A stretch of 64,000 nucleotides of DNA, from NCBI RefSeq assembly GCF_000212695.1, contig NC_015514.1:3534001-3598000 (forward strand). The letters are read 5' to 3'. The translations under genes and the position numbers were made by a program. The notes below the pieces were generated by a model that saw nothing but the letters and a program-made list of their open reading frames with translations, was not told the DNA's origin and did no database searches. The DNA is from Cellulomonas fimi ATCC 484. Its GTDB lineage: Bacteria; Actinomycetota; Actinomycetes; Actinomycetales; Cellulomonadaceae. Shown here one piece after another: positions 19,132-27,014 of the stretch. Every line of letters starts with the position of its first letter. The stretch's first letter is position 1.

Positions 19132-19267
19132 GTCAGCCTGCGGCGACGGGCGATGCCTCACGCAGGGCAGCGTGCGCCGACGGGCGGTGCCTCACGCGGG
19201 TCGGCGTGCGGCAACCGGCGGCGCCTCGCGCGGGTCAGCGTGCGGCGACGGGAAGGGCCTGCAGGCC
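19132..19267. repeat. Four 34-bp tandem repeats at an oxidoreductase 3' end
   Basis: Units 19132-19165, 19166-19199, 19200-19233 and 19234-19267 are imperfect copies of one 34-bp sequence (each contains GCGNCAACGGGCG-like and GCCTCNCGCG cores). The last unit covers the stop codon (19235-19237) and final codons of the minus-strand oxidoreductase gene, so the other three are extra copies of that 3' end in the convergent galE gap. Confidence 0.85.
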
Positions 19268-20167
19268 GGGCAGCCGCTCCGCGAACTCCTCGAGCACCGC
19301 CTCGCTGCCCCCGTACACGCCCTCGGGCCGCGGCCAGTGCACCACGACGTCGGTGAACCCGAGCCCGGCGGCCCGCTCGACGCCCTCCACGGCCAGGTCG
19401 AGCGAGGACAGGGAGAACAGCGGCGCCCCGTCCAGGCTGAGGTACCGCCGCAGCCGCGGCAGGGTCGAGCCGTCGCGCCCCGCAGCGGCCTCGACCGCGT
19501 CGACCTGCGCGCACGTGTCCGCGAGCCCCGCCCACCAGCGCTCCTGCGCCGCGAGCGGGTCGTCGGCGGTCTCGTCCGCGCCCAGCGCGGGGCCGTACGT
19601 CACCCAGCCCTGCCCGTACCGCGCGGCGAGCGCCATGGTCCGCGGGCCCGCGGCGGCCATCGCGAACGGCGTGCGTGGCCGCGCGACCGTGCCGGGGTGC
19701 ATGCGCGCGTCGTGCGCCTCGTAGAACTCCCCCGTGAACTCGGTGACGGGCTGCGTCAGCAACGTGTCGAGCAGCGCCACGAACTCCTCGTACCGGCGCG
19801 TGCGCTCGCCCCGCGACCAGGCCGGCCCGGTGACGGACGCGTCGAACCCTTCGCCGCCGGCGCCGATCCCGAGCACGAACCGCCCGCCGGACACGTCGTC
19901 GAGCCCGAGCACGTCCTTCGCGAACGGCACGGGGTGCCGGAAGTTCGGCGAGGCGACGAACGTGCCCAGCGCGATCCGCTCGGTGACCGCCGCCGCGGCG
20001 GCGAGCAGCGGCACGGTCGCGAACCACGGCCCGTCGGCGAGCGTCCGCCACGCCAGGTGGTCGTAGGTCCAGGCGTGGTCGAAGCCCCACGCCTCGGCGC
20101 GACGCCAGCGGTCCTTCGCGAGCGACCAACGGTCCTGGGGGAGCAGCACGATGCCGACGGCGACCAT
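19235..20167 (-). CDS. LLM-class F420- or flavin-dependent oxidoreductase
   Basis: 310-aa luciferase-like monooxygenase fold. GFDHAWTYDHLAWRTL near the start, LGTFVASPNFRHPVPFAKDVLGLDDVSGGRFVLGIGAGG in the middle and AMAAAGPRTMALAARYGQGW are the usual signatures; the SGGRFVLGIGAGG loop contacts the deazaflavin or flavin phosphate. Many actinobacterial members use F420, but the cofactor cannot be assigned here and the substrate is unknown. The C-terminal codons and stop lie inside a 34-bp tandem repeat. Confidence 0.85.
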   Translation of the reverse strand: MVAVGIVLLPQDRWSLAKDRWRRAEAWGFDHAWTYDHLAWRTLADGPWFATVPLLAAAAAVTERIALGTFVASPNFRHPVPFAKDVLGLDDVSGGRFVLGIGAGGEGFDASVTGPAWSRGERTRRYEEFVALLDTLLTQPVTEFTGEFYEAHDARMHPGTVARPRTPFAMAAAGPRTMALAARYGQGWVTYGPALGADETADDPLAAQERWWAGLADTCAQVDAVEAAAGRDGSTLPRLRRYLSLDGAPLFSLSSLDLAVEGVERAAGLGFTDVVVHWPRPEGVYGGSEAVLEEFAERLPGLQALPVAAR

Positions 20168-20191
20168 GCGCCCGACCCTAGCCCTCCCGGG

Positions 20192-20536
20192 TCAGCCCCA
20201 GCCGAGCTCGTGCAGGCGGTCGTCGTCGATGCCGAAGTGGTGCGCGACCTCGTGCACGACGGTCACCGCGACCTCCTCGACCACCTCGTCCCGGTCCTCG
20301 CAGACCGCGAGCGTGGGGTTGCGGAAGATGGTGATCCGGTCCGGCAGCGACCCCGCGGCCCACCACTCGCCGCGCTCCGTGAGCGGCGTGCCCTCGTACA
20401 GGCCCAGCAGCTCGGGGTCGTCCGCGGGCGCCTCGTCCTCGACCAGCACGACGACGTTGTCGACGAGCCGCGCGAGCTCGGGTGGGATCTCGTCGAGCGC
20501 GTCCCGGACGGCGTCCTCGAACTCGTCCCGCGTCAT
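20192..20536 (-). CDS. Minimal zincin metallopeptidase-family protein
   Basis: 114-aa acidic protein with HEVAHHFGIDDDRLHELGW: an HExxH zinc motif followed by HFGI and a downstream Glu, which defines the small zincin family (Pfam Zincin_1/DUF1025). It lacks any propeptide or secretion signal, so it is cytoplasmic, and its peptidase activity has not been shown for the family. The ATG at 20536 fits the family start (MTRDEFEDAVRDALDEIP). It lies 24 bp upstream of the LLM gene in the same direction and may share its transcript. Confidence 0.85.
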   Translation of the reverse strand: MTRDEFEDAVRDALDEIPPELARLVDNVVVLVEDEAPADDPELLGLYEGTPLTERGEWWAAGSLPDRITIFRNPTLAVCEDRDEVVEEVAVTVVHEVAHHFGIDDDRLHELGWG

Positions 20537-20726
20537 CTCGACCACACCCCCATCCTGCCCGCTCCCCGGACCGCGCGGGCGCCCCGCCCCCCGGGAGGAC
20601 CGACCACGAGATCGGGCGCGTCCGCGCTGGTCGCAGCACCGTCCGGCAGTGCTTTTGGAGTTCCGGCCGCGCACCCCGTATGCTCGTCTCCGGTCATCCG
20701 GCGCCTCGACGTCAGGGGCGGGACAC

Positions 20727-20799
20727 GCCCCCATCGTCTAGCGGCCTAGGACCCCGCCCTTTCACGGCGGTAGCACGGGTTCGAATCCCGTTGGGGGTA
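20727..20799 (+). tRNA. tRNA-Glu (UUC anticodon)
   Basis: 73 nt cloverleaf. The acceptor stem pairs 20727-20733 with 20792-20798 (first pair G-U), discriminator A at 20799. The anticodon arm is CCGCC-CTTTCAC-GGCGG with TTC, and the T arm is CGGGTTCGAATCCCG. CCA is not encoded. First of three tRNAs in a row. Confidence 0.95.
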
Positions 20800-20842
20800 C
20801 GAGCAGGTGCAGTGAAGTAGAAGCAAGGCCTTGTTCCACCAA

Positions 20843-20916
20843 GGCCCCGTAGCGCAGTTGGTTAGCGCGCCGCCCTGTCACGGCGGAGGTCGCGGGTTCA
20901 AGTCCCGTCGGGGTCG
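20843..20916 (+). tRNA. tRNA-Asp (GUC anticodon)
   Basis: 74 nt. Acceptor stem 20843-20849 with 20909-20915 (one G-U pair), discriminator G at 20916. The anticodon arm is CCGCC-CTGTCAC-GGCGG with GTC; D arm GCGC/GCGC and T loop TTCAAGT. CCA not encoded. Confidence 0.95.
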
Positions 20917-20954
20917 CTCGAATCGCCGGTCCTCGGACCGGCGTTCTCGTTCGA

Positions 20955-21030
20955 GGCTCTGTAGCTCAGTTGGTAGAGCGTTCGACTGAAAATCGAAAGG
21001 TCACCGGATCGACGCCGGTCGGAGCCACCA
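20955..21030 (+). tRNA. tRNA-Phe (GAA anticodon)
   Basis: Acceptor stem 20955-20961 with 21020-21026, discriminator A at 21027. Here the 3' CCA is encoded (21028-21030), unlike its two neighbours. The anticodon arm is TCGA-CTGAAAA-TCGA with GAA. It is the last tRNA before a strong terminator. Confidence 0.95.
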
Positions 21031-21034
21031 GCCG

Positions 21035-21061
21035 AAGGCCCCCTGGATCCCAGGGGGCCTT
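21035..21061 (+). terminator. Terminator of the tRNA-Glu/Asp/Phe cluster
   Basis: Perfect 12-bp stem (21035-21046 with 21050-21061) with a 3-nt loop and a short T run, five bases after the tRNA-Phe CCA end. Confidence 0.85.
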
Positions 21062-21162
21062 TCGCATGCGGACGGGCGACCTGGGCCGATGATCCCGGGC
21101 ACGTACGCGGCGCGCGCCTAGGGTGGGACTGCACCGCACCGTCCCGTCGACCGGAGGACCCC

Positions 21163-21606
21163 GTGAGCAGCACGTCCGGACCTGAGCACCCGCGCAAGAC
21201 CTTCTTCGAGCGGTTCACCGAGCCGTTCGCGGACGTCGCCCGGGAGAAGATCGGCCAGGCCGAGGACCGGGTCCGCGAGGCGATCCAGGCGGAGATCGAC
21301 GCCGTCAGCGCGAGCGTCCGCGCCCGGGCGGTGCAGGTCCGCCCGTCCGCCATCGGCTTCGGCGCCGCGGCGCTGCTCACGTTCTTCGCCCTCGCGCTGT
21401 TCTTCACGGCCGCGGTCGTCGGGCTCGCGCACGTCGTCGAGCTGTGGCTCGCGGCCCTCCTCGTCGGCGCGACGCTGCTCCTGGTCGCCGCCGGCCTGGC
21501 GTACTGGGCACGGCACCGCCTCCCCGAGGGATCGGCGATGTCGGTCACCAAGGCACGCCAGGTCGTGCACCCGGCCGAGGAGCAGGTGCACCCCTGGGCG
21601 GACTGA
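21163..21606 (+). CDS. Small membrane protein, two transmembrane helices
   Basis: 147 aa. An amphipathic, charged N-terminal region (about 1-62, including REKIGQAEDRVREAIQAEIDAVSASVRARA) is followed by two hydrophobic helices (about 65-88 and 92-113) and a short basic/acidic tail. The GTG at 21163 has GGAGG four bases further than ideal (CCGGAGGACCCC). It precedes a holin-family protein and a DUF3618 protein in the same direction, a trio often seen together in Actinobacteria. The likely role is in envelope or membrane homeostasis, but no function is established. Confidence 0.75.
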   Translation: MSSTSGPEHPRKTFFERFTEPFADVAREKIGQAEDRVREAIQAEIDAVSASVRARAVQVRPSAIGFGAAALLTFFALALFFTAAVVGLAHVVELWLAALLVGATLLLVAAGLAYWARHRLPEGSAMSVTKARQVVHPAEEQVHPWAD

Positions 21607-21751
21607 CGCCCGCACACCCGTCGGCCCGCTCGGATGCGGGCCGCGACCTGCACCGTCACACTGAGAGTCCGTGGACGGCGCCGCCGGCCGGAGGCCTCGT
21701 GCCGATCCGGGGGCGAGTGCCGGACCGACGAGTGGACGAGAGGGTGTGACC

Positions 21752-22162
21752 ATGACCGCGCAGCCAGGACCGACCGGCGAGCCCCGCAGCATCGGCCAGC
21801 TCGTGAGCGACCTGAGCGAGCAGACCTCGCGCCTCGTGCGCGCGGAGCTGGACCTCGCCAAGGCCGAGATCACGGCGAAGGCGCAGAAGCTCGGCATCGG
21901 CGCGGGGCTGCTCGCGGCCGCGGGCGTGCTCGCGCTCTACGTGCTCGCGACGGCGATCACGACGGCCATCCTCGGCCTGTCGACGGTGCTCGCGCCGTGG
22001 CTCGCCGCGCTGATCGTGACGCTCGTCCTGCTGCTCGTCACGGCGGTGCTGGCCTTCGTCGGCATCCGGCTGGTCAAGCGGGGCTCGCCCCCGACGCCGG
22101 AGCGCGCGATCGAGAACGTGCAGGAGGACCTCGAGGCCGTGAAGGCGGGGTGGAACGCGTGA
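21752..22162 (+). CDS. Phage-holin-family (PF07332-like) membrane protein
   Basis: 136 aa. SIGQLVSDLSEQTSRLVRAELDLAKAEITAKA is the charged N-terminal helix of this family, followed by two transmembrane segments (about 48-73 and 79-103) and a polar tail ending ERAIENVQEDLEAVKAG. Despite the name these proteins are chromosomal, widespread in Actinobacteria and not tied to phage lysis. The ATG at 21752 has GAGAGGG eight bases upstream. Its stop overlaps the start of the DUF3618 gene (GTGA). Confidence 0.85.
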   Translation: MTAQPGPTGEPRSIGQLVSDLSEQTSRLVRAELDLAKAEITAKAQKLGIGAGLLAAAGVLALYVLATAITTAILGLSTVLAPWLAALIVTLVLLLVTAVLAFVGIRLVKRGSPPTPERAIENVQEDLEAVKAGWNA

Positions 22163-22518
22163 GCGACGCGACCAGCAGGAAGACGGACAGCGCGAAGACG
22201 GACAGCTCGAAGACGGACAGCTCGAAGACGGACAAGGCCGCGGAGCCCGGGCTGACGACGCCCGCGATGGTCGACGCCGAGAGCGAGGTCGTCCGGACCC
22301 GTGCGCAGCTCGCGGCGACGGTCGACGAGCTCGCGGACCGCCTCGACCCGCGCAACCAGGCGAAGGAGGCGGTCGACGGCGCGAAGCGGCTGCTGCACGA
22401 CGCGACCGCGAAGGACGCGGAGCCGCACCGGCGCACGCGCGCGCGTGCCGTGCTCGGCGGGGCCGTGGCCGTCGTGGCCCTGCTCGCCGCCGCGGGCATC
22501 CGGGGCCGCCGCGGCTGA
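22159..22518 (+). CDS. DUF3618 domain protein with KTDSS repeats
   Basis: 119 aa. After an N-terminal repeat tract (KTDSA, KTDSS, KTDSS, KTDKA) comes the DUF3618 core (VVRTRAQLAATVDELADRLDP). One transmembrane helix follows near the C-terminus (AVLGGAVAVVALLAAAGI) with a basic end. The GTG at 22159 overlaps the preceding stop. Function unknown; it is coupled to the holin-family gene, consistent with a shared membrane complex. Confidence 0.85.
   Translation: MSDATSRKTDSAKTDSSKTDSSKTDKAAEPGLTTPAMVDAESEVVRTRAQLAATVDELADRLDPRNQAKEAVDGAKRLLHDATAKDAEPHRRTRARAVLGGAVAVVALLAAAGIRGRRG
22180..22239 (+). repeat. 15-bp in-frame tandem repeat
   Basis: Four units of AAGACGGACAGCNCG (22180-22194, 22195-22209, 22210-22224, 22225-22239) encode the repeated KTDSS. 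The repeat length is a multiple of three, so copy changes would keep the frame. Confidence 0.9.
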
Positions 22519-22530
22519 CGACCGGCACGC

Positions 22531-22570
22531 ACCGGCCCCGGTACCGCGTCCTTGCGGTACCGGGGCCGGT
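22531..22570. terminator. Bidirectional terminator between DUF3618 gene and bldC
   Basis: Perfect 17-bp stem (22531-22547 with 22554-22570) and 6-nt loop. The symmetric hairpin can serve both converging transcripts. The rest of the 220-bp gap to bldC shows nothing I can name. Confidence 0.85.
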
Positions 22571-22738
22571 CTCACGTTCGGGGTGGCGCCGCGCGACGGT
22601 GCCGCGGGCGCACGGTCGACGTGCGGGGACGAGCGATCCGGAGGGCTGCCCGTGGACGGGGCCCGACGGTGCTGCACCCGCGCCGGTCGGGCACGGGTGC
22701 GTGCCGCCCGAGGGCGGCGGGTCGACCGGGTGGTCGGG

Positions 22739-22951
22739 TCAGTCGTCGGTGGGGCTCTGCTGCTGCGGCACGCCGTTGAGCAGCTCCCGCACCTCGGACT
22801 CGCGGTAGCGGCGGTGGCCGCCGAGCGTCCGGATCGAGGAGAGCTTGCCGGCCTTCGCCCAGCGGGTGACCGTCTTCGGGTCGACCCGGAAGAGCGTCGC
22901 GACCTCCGACGGCGTGAGCAGGGCCTCGGACTCGGCGGGGTGTGCGGTCAT
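22739..22951 (-). CDS. bldC: BldC-type MerR-like DNA-binding protein
   Basis: 70-aa developmental-type regulator. The winged-helix core is LLTPSEVATLFRVDPKTVTRWAKAGKLSSIRTLGGHRRYRESEVRELL, cut here to its signature: SEVATLFRVDPKTVTRWAKAG and TLGGHRRY. BldC binds direct repeats of AT-rich sites cooperatively in Streptomyces; here a role in sporulation is unlikely and the target genes are unknown. The ATG at 22951 has GGGAGG eight bases upstream. The neighbourhood bldC, DUF3073, purM, purF is shared with Streptomyces coelicolor. Confidence 0.93.
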   Translation of the reverse strand: MTAHPAESEALLTPSEVATLFRVDPKTVTRWAKAGKLSSIRTLGGHRRYRESEVRELLNGVPQQQSPTDD

Positions 22952-23369
22952 CTGCTGCCTCCCTGGGCGAGCGTGCGGGCGGCCGACGGGCCTGTCGGCG
23001 GCCGCCCCCTTCGGGTGCGGGTGGTGCGGTGCGCCGGGGCGCCGTGCGTGCTGGCGATGCAGGGTCGCTCCCCTAGCATGAACGAAGGGGGCAGATGACG
23101 CATTCCGGGACACGATGTGGTCACGGATGCGGCCATGACTCTCATCCCACTCTCATCATGCATCGTTACACGAACCGTACCGTCAGCCTAAACCTGGCGA
23201 ATCGGTCATACGACCCCTGTGCGACACGTGATGTGCGTCGCCTCGTCGCGAGTGGTCGGAATAGAGCACGACCATGTACCGTTGCCCCACGAAGAGACGA
23301 TTCAGCACCCCGGGGCCGCACGTGTGAGCACGGTGCCGCCCCGCATCCACGTTAGAGGGGGTCGATGCC
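22952..23369. other. 418-bp divergent intergenic region bldC / DUF3073
   Basis: Contains the promoters of two divergent genes and a stretch of lower GC than its surroundings (about 23105-23290), for example around 23150-23215. A SigR-like promoter (23258-23284) points toward the DUF3073 gene. No ORF with good codon bias and no RNA gene was seen. Confidence 0.5.
23258..23284 (+). promoter_or_regulatory. SigR-like promoter (GGAAT-N18-GTTG)
   Basis: GGAAT (23258-23262), an 18-base spacer, and GTTG (23281-23284) match the consensus of promoters read by the thiol-stress sigma factor SigR/SigH of actinobacteria. It would give a transcript starting about 75 bases before the DUF3073 start. Short consensus; chance match is possible. 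Confidence 0.35.
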
Positions 23370-23582
23370 ATGGGGCGCGGCCGTCAGAAGGCTAAGCAGA
23401 CCAAGGTGGCCCGGGAGCTGAAGTACTTCAGCCCTGAGACCAACTACCGAGCCCTCGAGCGGGAGCTCGGCTCGCTGAGCCACAACGATCTCGGATCCGA
23501 CCGCCGCGGGAGCTCCGTGGACACGGGTGAGTGGTCCGGTGACGACGACGACTACCGTCGTTGGACGGACGACGACCGCTGA
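23370..23582 (+). CDS. DUF3073 protein
   Basis: 70-aa hydrophilic protein. The N-terminus GRGRQKAKQTKVARELKYFSP is the conserved, basic part of DUF3073; the rest is acidic, ending in a run of Asp and Arg (DDDDYRRWTDDDR). It is probably an intrinsically disordered nucleic-acid-associated protein, but its function is unknown. ATG at 23370 with AGAGGGGG upstream. It is placed next to purM/purF in many actinobacteria, as Rv0810c is in Mycobacterium tuberculosis. Confidence 0.9.
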   Translation: MGRGRQKAKQTKVARELKYFSPETNYRALERELGSLSHNDLGSDRRGSSVDTGEWSGDDDDYRRWTDDDR

Positions 23583-23749
23583 CGTCTCCGGGTCCGTCGA
23601 GCCCGACCGGACCGTCGACCACCTCGACTCCCTCGAGGTGACGACACCGGCGCGCCCTCGGCGACCCGCACGGCACCGCCCCGGCGGACGCGACGCACCG
23701 AGCACCGCGCGTCGGTAGCGACCCGCTGGGCGGCAGCACACCGACCGAC

Positions 23750-23786
23750 ACCGGCCCGGTGGCGTCCTCGACGCCACCGGGCCGGT
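23750..23786. terminator. Terminator between DUF3073 gene and purM
   Basis: Perfect 16-bp stem (23750-23765 with 23771-23786) and a 5-nt loop between the two converging genes; probably works in both directions. Confidence 0.85.
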
Positions 23787-23802
23787 CGTGTCCGGTCCCG
23801 GG

Positions 23803-24924
23803 TCAGGCCCGGTAGGTGCCGGTGAGGCGGACCGCTCCGCCGTCGACGCCCTTGGTGCCCGCGACGAGATCGGGCGTGCCCGGCACGTCGTGCGCGGGGT
23901 CGGCGTCGCGCACGGCGCCGAGCTCCCAGGCCGGCAGTCCCAGCTCGCCGGCGTGCGCGAGCACCCCGTCCACCGCGTCGGCGGCGACGATCGCGACCAT
24001 CCCGACGCCGAGGTTGAGCGTGCCCTCCAGGTCGTGCCACGGCACGCCGCCGAGGCGCTGCACGAGGGAGAACACGGGCGGCAGCTGCCAGCCGCCGCGG
24101 TCGACGTCCGCGACGAGCCCCTGCGGCAGGACGCGCGCCACGTTCGCGGCGAGACCGCCGCCCGTCACGTGGCTGAACGCGTGCACGCCCGCGACGCCGG
24201 CGCGCTCGACGAGGGCCAGGCAGTCGCTCGCGTACACGCGGGTCGGCTCGAGCAGCTCCTCGCCGAGGGTCCGGCCGAGCTCGTCGACGTGCCGGTCGAG
24301 CGACCAGCCGGCGACCTGCACGACCTTGCGGACCAGCGAGTACCCGTTCGAGTGCAGCCCGCTCGACGCGAGCGCGACCAGCACGTCGCCCGCGCGCACA
24401 CGCTCCGGGCCGAGCAGCTCGTCGGCCTCCACGACACCCGTCGCCGCGCCGGCGACGTCGTACTCGTCCGGGCCGAGCAGCCCGGGGTGCTCGGCGGTCT
24501 CGCCGCCGACGAGGGCCGTGCCCGCGACCGAGCACGCGGCCGCGATGCCGCGGACCACGTCGGCGATGCGCTCGGGCACGACGCGGCCGCACGCGATGTA
24601 GTCCGTCATGAACAGGGGCTTCGCGCCGACGACCACGATGTCGTCGACGACCATGCCGACGAGGTCGAAGCCGATGGTGTCGTGCACGTCGAGCGCCTGC
24701 GCGATCGCGACCTTGGTGCCGACGCCGTCGGTGGACGTCGCGAGCAGCGGCCGGCGGTAGCGGGTCAGCGCGGACGCGTCGTACAGCCCGGCGAAGCCGC
24801 CGACGCCGCCGAGCACCTGGGGCCCGTGGGTCGCGCGCACGGCGTCCTTCATCAGCTCGACGGCCTTGTCGCCCGCCTCGGTGTCGACGCCGGCTGCGGC
24901 GTAGGTGACCTGCTGCTCGCTCAC
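23803..24924 (-). CDS. purM: Phosphoribosylformylglycinamidine cyclo-ligase
   Basis: 373-aa enzyme of de novo purine synthesis, closing the imidazole ring of AIR with ATP. TSTDGVGTKVAIAQAL, DLVGMVVDDIVVVGAKPLFMTDYIACG, ALVGGETAEHPG and SHVTGGGLAANVARVLP are the PurM signatures; the glycine-rich parts bind ATP. The start is the GTG at 24924, which overlaps the purF stop by four bases (GTGA), so the two are translated together. Confidence 0.95.
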   Translation of the reverse strand: MSEQQVTYAAAGVDTEAGDKAVELMKDAVRATHGPQVLGGVGGFAGLYDASALTRYRRPLLATSTDGVGTKVAIAQALDVHDTIGFDLVGMVVDDIVVVGAKPLFMTDYIACGRVVPERIADVVRGIAAACSVAGTALVGGETAEHPGLLGPDEYDVAGAATGVVEADELLGPERVRAGDVLVALASSGLHSNGYSLVRKVVQVAGWSLDRHVDELGRTLGEELLEPTRVYASDCLALVERAGVAGVHAFSHVTGGGLAANVARVLPQGLVADVDRGGWQLPPVFSLVQRLGGVPWHDLEGTLNLGVGMVAIVAADAVDGVLAHAGELGLPAWELGAVRDADPAHDVPGTPDLVAGTKGVDGGAVRLTGTYRA

Positions 24925-26468
24925 GGGTGCTCCAGCGCGCTCGCGCCACCGGTCGACGGGACGATCGTCAGCAGGCCGTCCTCGGGCGGGCCGAGCGGCA
25001 GCTCGTTCTGCTCGAGGAGGTGCTTGCCGAGGCGGTCGGTGGGCGGCAGCTCGATCGGGTACCGCCCGCTGAAGCAGGCCGTGCACAGCTGCGAGGCGGG
25101 CTGCTCGGTCGCCTCGACCATGCCCTCCTCGGAGATGTAGCCGAGCGAGTCGGCGCCCAGGGAGGCCGCGATCTCCTCGGGCCCGAGGCCGTTCGCGATG
25201 AGCTCGGCGCGGCTCGCGAAGTCGATCCCGTAGAAGCACGGCCACTTCACGGGCGGGGAGCTGATCCGGATGTGCACCTCGGCGGCTCCCGCCTCCCGCA
25301 GCATCCGCACGAGCGCACGCTGGGTGTTGCCGCGCACGATCGAGTCGTCCACGACGACGAGCCGCTTGCCGCGGATGACGTCGCGCAGCGGGTTGAGCTT
25401 GAGCCGGATGCCGAGCTGGCGCAGCGTCTGCGACGGCTGGATGAACGTGCGACCCACGTAGGCGTTCTTCGTCAGGCCCTGGCCGAACGGGATGCCGGAC
25501 TCGGTGGCGAAGCCGACCGCCGCGGGCGTGCCCGACTCGGGCACCGGGATGACGAGGTCCGCCTCGACGGGGTGCTCGACCGCGAGCCGGCGGCCCATGG
25601 CGACACGCGCCGCGTGCACGGAGCGGCCGGCGATCGTCGTGTCGGGGCGGGCGAGGTAGACGTACTCGAACACGCAGCCGGCGCGGTCGACCGGGGCGAA
25701 CCGCGTCGAGCGCAGGCCGTCGGCGTCGATCGCGAGGAACTCACCGGGCTCGACCTCGCGGACGAACGACGCGCCCACGATGTCGAGCGCGGGCGTCTCC
25801 GAGGCGACGACCCAGCCGCGCTCGAGCCGGCCGAGGACGAGCGGGCGCACGCCCTGCGGGTCGCGCGCGGCGTAGAGCGTGTGCTCGTCCATGAACACGA
25901 GGCTGAACGCGCCGCGCAGCCGGGGCAGGACCTCGAGCGCCGTGGCCTCGAGCGTGTGGTCCGGGTCCCCCGCGAGGAGCGCCGTGACGAGCGCGGTGTC
26001 CGTGGTGTTGCCGCGGGCGAGCTCGCCGCGACGCTGGCTGCCGTAGCGCTCGGCGACGAGGTCGACGAGCTCGGCGGAGTTGGTGAGGTTGCCGTTATGG
26101 CCGAGGGCCACGGTGCCGGCGGCCGTCGGGCCGAGCGTCGGCTGGGCGTTCTCCCACGTGCTGCCACCCGTCGTCGAGTAGCGCGCGTGCCCGATCGCGA
26201 TGTGCCCCTGCAGGGCGTTGAGCGCGGTCTCGTCGAAGACCTGGGACACGAGACCCATGTCCTTGTAGACGAGGAGCTGCTGGCCGTTCGACGTCGCGAT
26301 CCCGGCGGACTCCTGCCCGCGGTGCTGCAACGCGTAGAGGCCGAAGTAGGTGAGCTTGGCGACCTCCTCGCCGGGTGCCCAGACACCGAAGACGCCGCAG
26401 GCGTCCTGCGGGCCTTTCTCGTTCGGGAGGAGGTCGTGGTTCAGTCGTCCGTCTGCGCGGGGGGCCAC
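24921..26468 (-). CDS. purF: Amidophosphoribosyltransferase
   Basis: First committed step of purine synthesis: PRPP plus glutamine gives phosphoribosylamine. 515 aa from the GTG at 26468 (an ORF start at 26495 would add nine residues not seen in relatives). The N-terminal nucleophile domain has the Cys in PQDACGVFG, preceded by a short propeptide that must be removed, and YALQHRGQESAGIA. The PRPP-binding motif is VVVDDSIVRGNT. The likely promoter is immediately upstream (CATAGG near 26473-26478), which suggests a leaderless message. Confidence 0.95.
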   Translation of the reverse strand: MAPRADGRLNHDLLPNEKGPQDACGVFGVWAPGEEVAKLTYFGLYALQHRGQESAGIATSNGQQLLVYKDMGLVSQVFDETALNALQGHIAIGHARYSTTGGSTWENAQPTLGPTAAGTVALGHNGNLTNSAELVDLVAERYGSQRRGELARGNTTDTALVTALLAGDPDHTLEATALEVLPRLRGAFSLVFMDEHTLYAARDPQGVRPLVLGRLERGWVVASETPALDIVGASFVREVEPGEFLAIDADGLRSTRFAPVDRAGCVFEYVYLARPDTTIAGRSVHAARVAMGRRLAVEHPVEADLVIPVPESGTPAAVGFATESGIPFGQGLTKNAYVGRTFIQPSQTLRQLGIRLKLNPLRDVIRGKRLVVVDDSIVRGNTQRALVRMLREAGAAEVHIRISSPPVKWPCFYGIDFASRAELIANGLGPEEIAASLGADSLGYISEEGMVEATEQPASQLCTACFSGRYPIELPPTDRLGKHLLEQNELPLGPPEDGLLTIVPSTGGASALEHP

Positions 26469-26558
26469 GGGCCTATGGTCGCACACGGCCCCCACGCGTC
26501 CAGGGCCGCGCCCGGACCCCGGGACGACCTCGGCGGACGCTCCTCGCGGGCGCCGGCG

Positions 26559-26924
26559 TCAGCGGCGCCGACGCGCGTACGGGTCCTTGCTGCGGCGGTC
26601 CGCGAGGACGGCGAGCGCACCGCCGACGAACCCGCCGAGCACCGCGAGGCCCACCGCGGTGACCGTCCGCACGGCCCCCTCGCCGTCGAGGAAGCCGATG
26701 AACCCGCTGCCGTCCGCGACCCACGCGACGGGCGGCCGGACCACCGCGACGAGGACGAGCCCGAGGACGAACCCGACGATCGCGCCCGCACCGATGAACA
26801 CGCTGAACTTGGGTGCGCGGCGCACGCGTGCCGGCCGCGCGGTCGCGAGCAGCTCGTCCTCGGAGGGCACGGGCGGCTCGGCGCCGGGCTGCGGCTCCTG
26901 CGGGGCGGGCGTGGTCGACGACAC
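26559..26924 (-). CDS. Small membrane protein upstream of purF
   Basis: 121 aa with a Pro/Glu-rich, probably disordered start (about 1-40) and two transmembrane helices (about 48-70 and 87-108), ending in a basic tail KDPYARRRR. A GTG at 26924 follows TACGAT (26930-26935 on the minus strand) by a few bases, so the mRNA is probably leaderless; the longer frame from 26975 has no such signal. Same direction as purF and purM. No family name that I can support. Confidence 0.7.
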   Translation of the reverse strand: MSSTTPAPQEPQPGAEPPVPSEDELLATARPARVRRAPKFSVFIGAGAIVGFVLGLVLVAVVRPPVAWVADGSGFIGFLDGEGAVRTVTAVGLAVLGGFVGGALAVLADRRSKDPYARRRR

Positions 26925-27014
26925 CCCGCGATCGTAGGTCAGCGGCTCGCGGGGCGGCGGCGCGGGCCGGGGCACGCGGGCGTGCGGCTGCTCACAGCGG
27001 CGCTCGCGCGGGCG

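Noticed and set aside
19132..19267. CRISPR array
   Set aside because: The 34-bp units follow each other directly without spacers and derive from a gene end; no cas gene is present.
20727..21030. Integration site with an inserted element beside the tRNA genes
   Set aside because: No integrase and no repeat of a tRNA 3' end was seen in the window.
21752..22162. Prophage remnant suggested by the holin-family name
   Set aside because: These proteins are normal chromosomal membrane proteins of Actinobacteria and nothing else phage-like is nearby.
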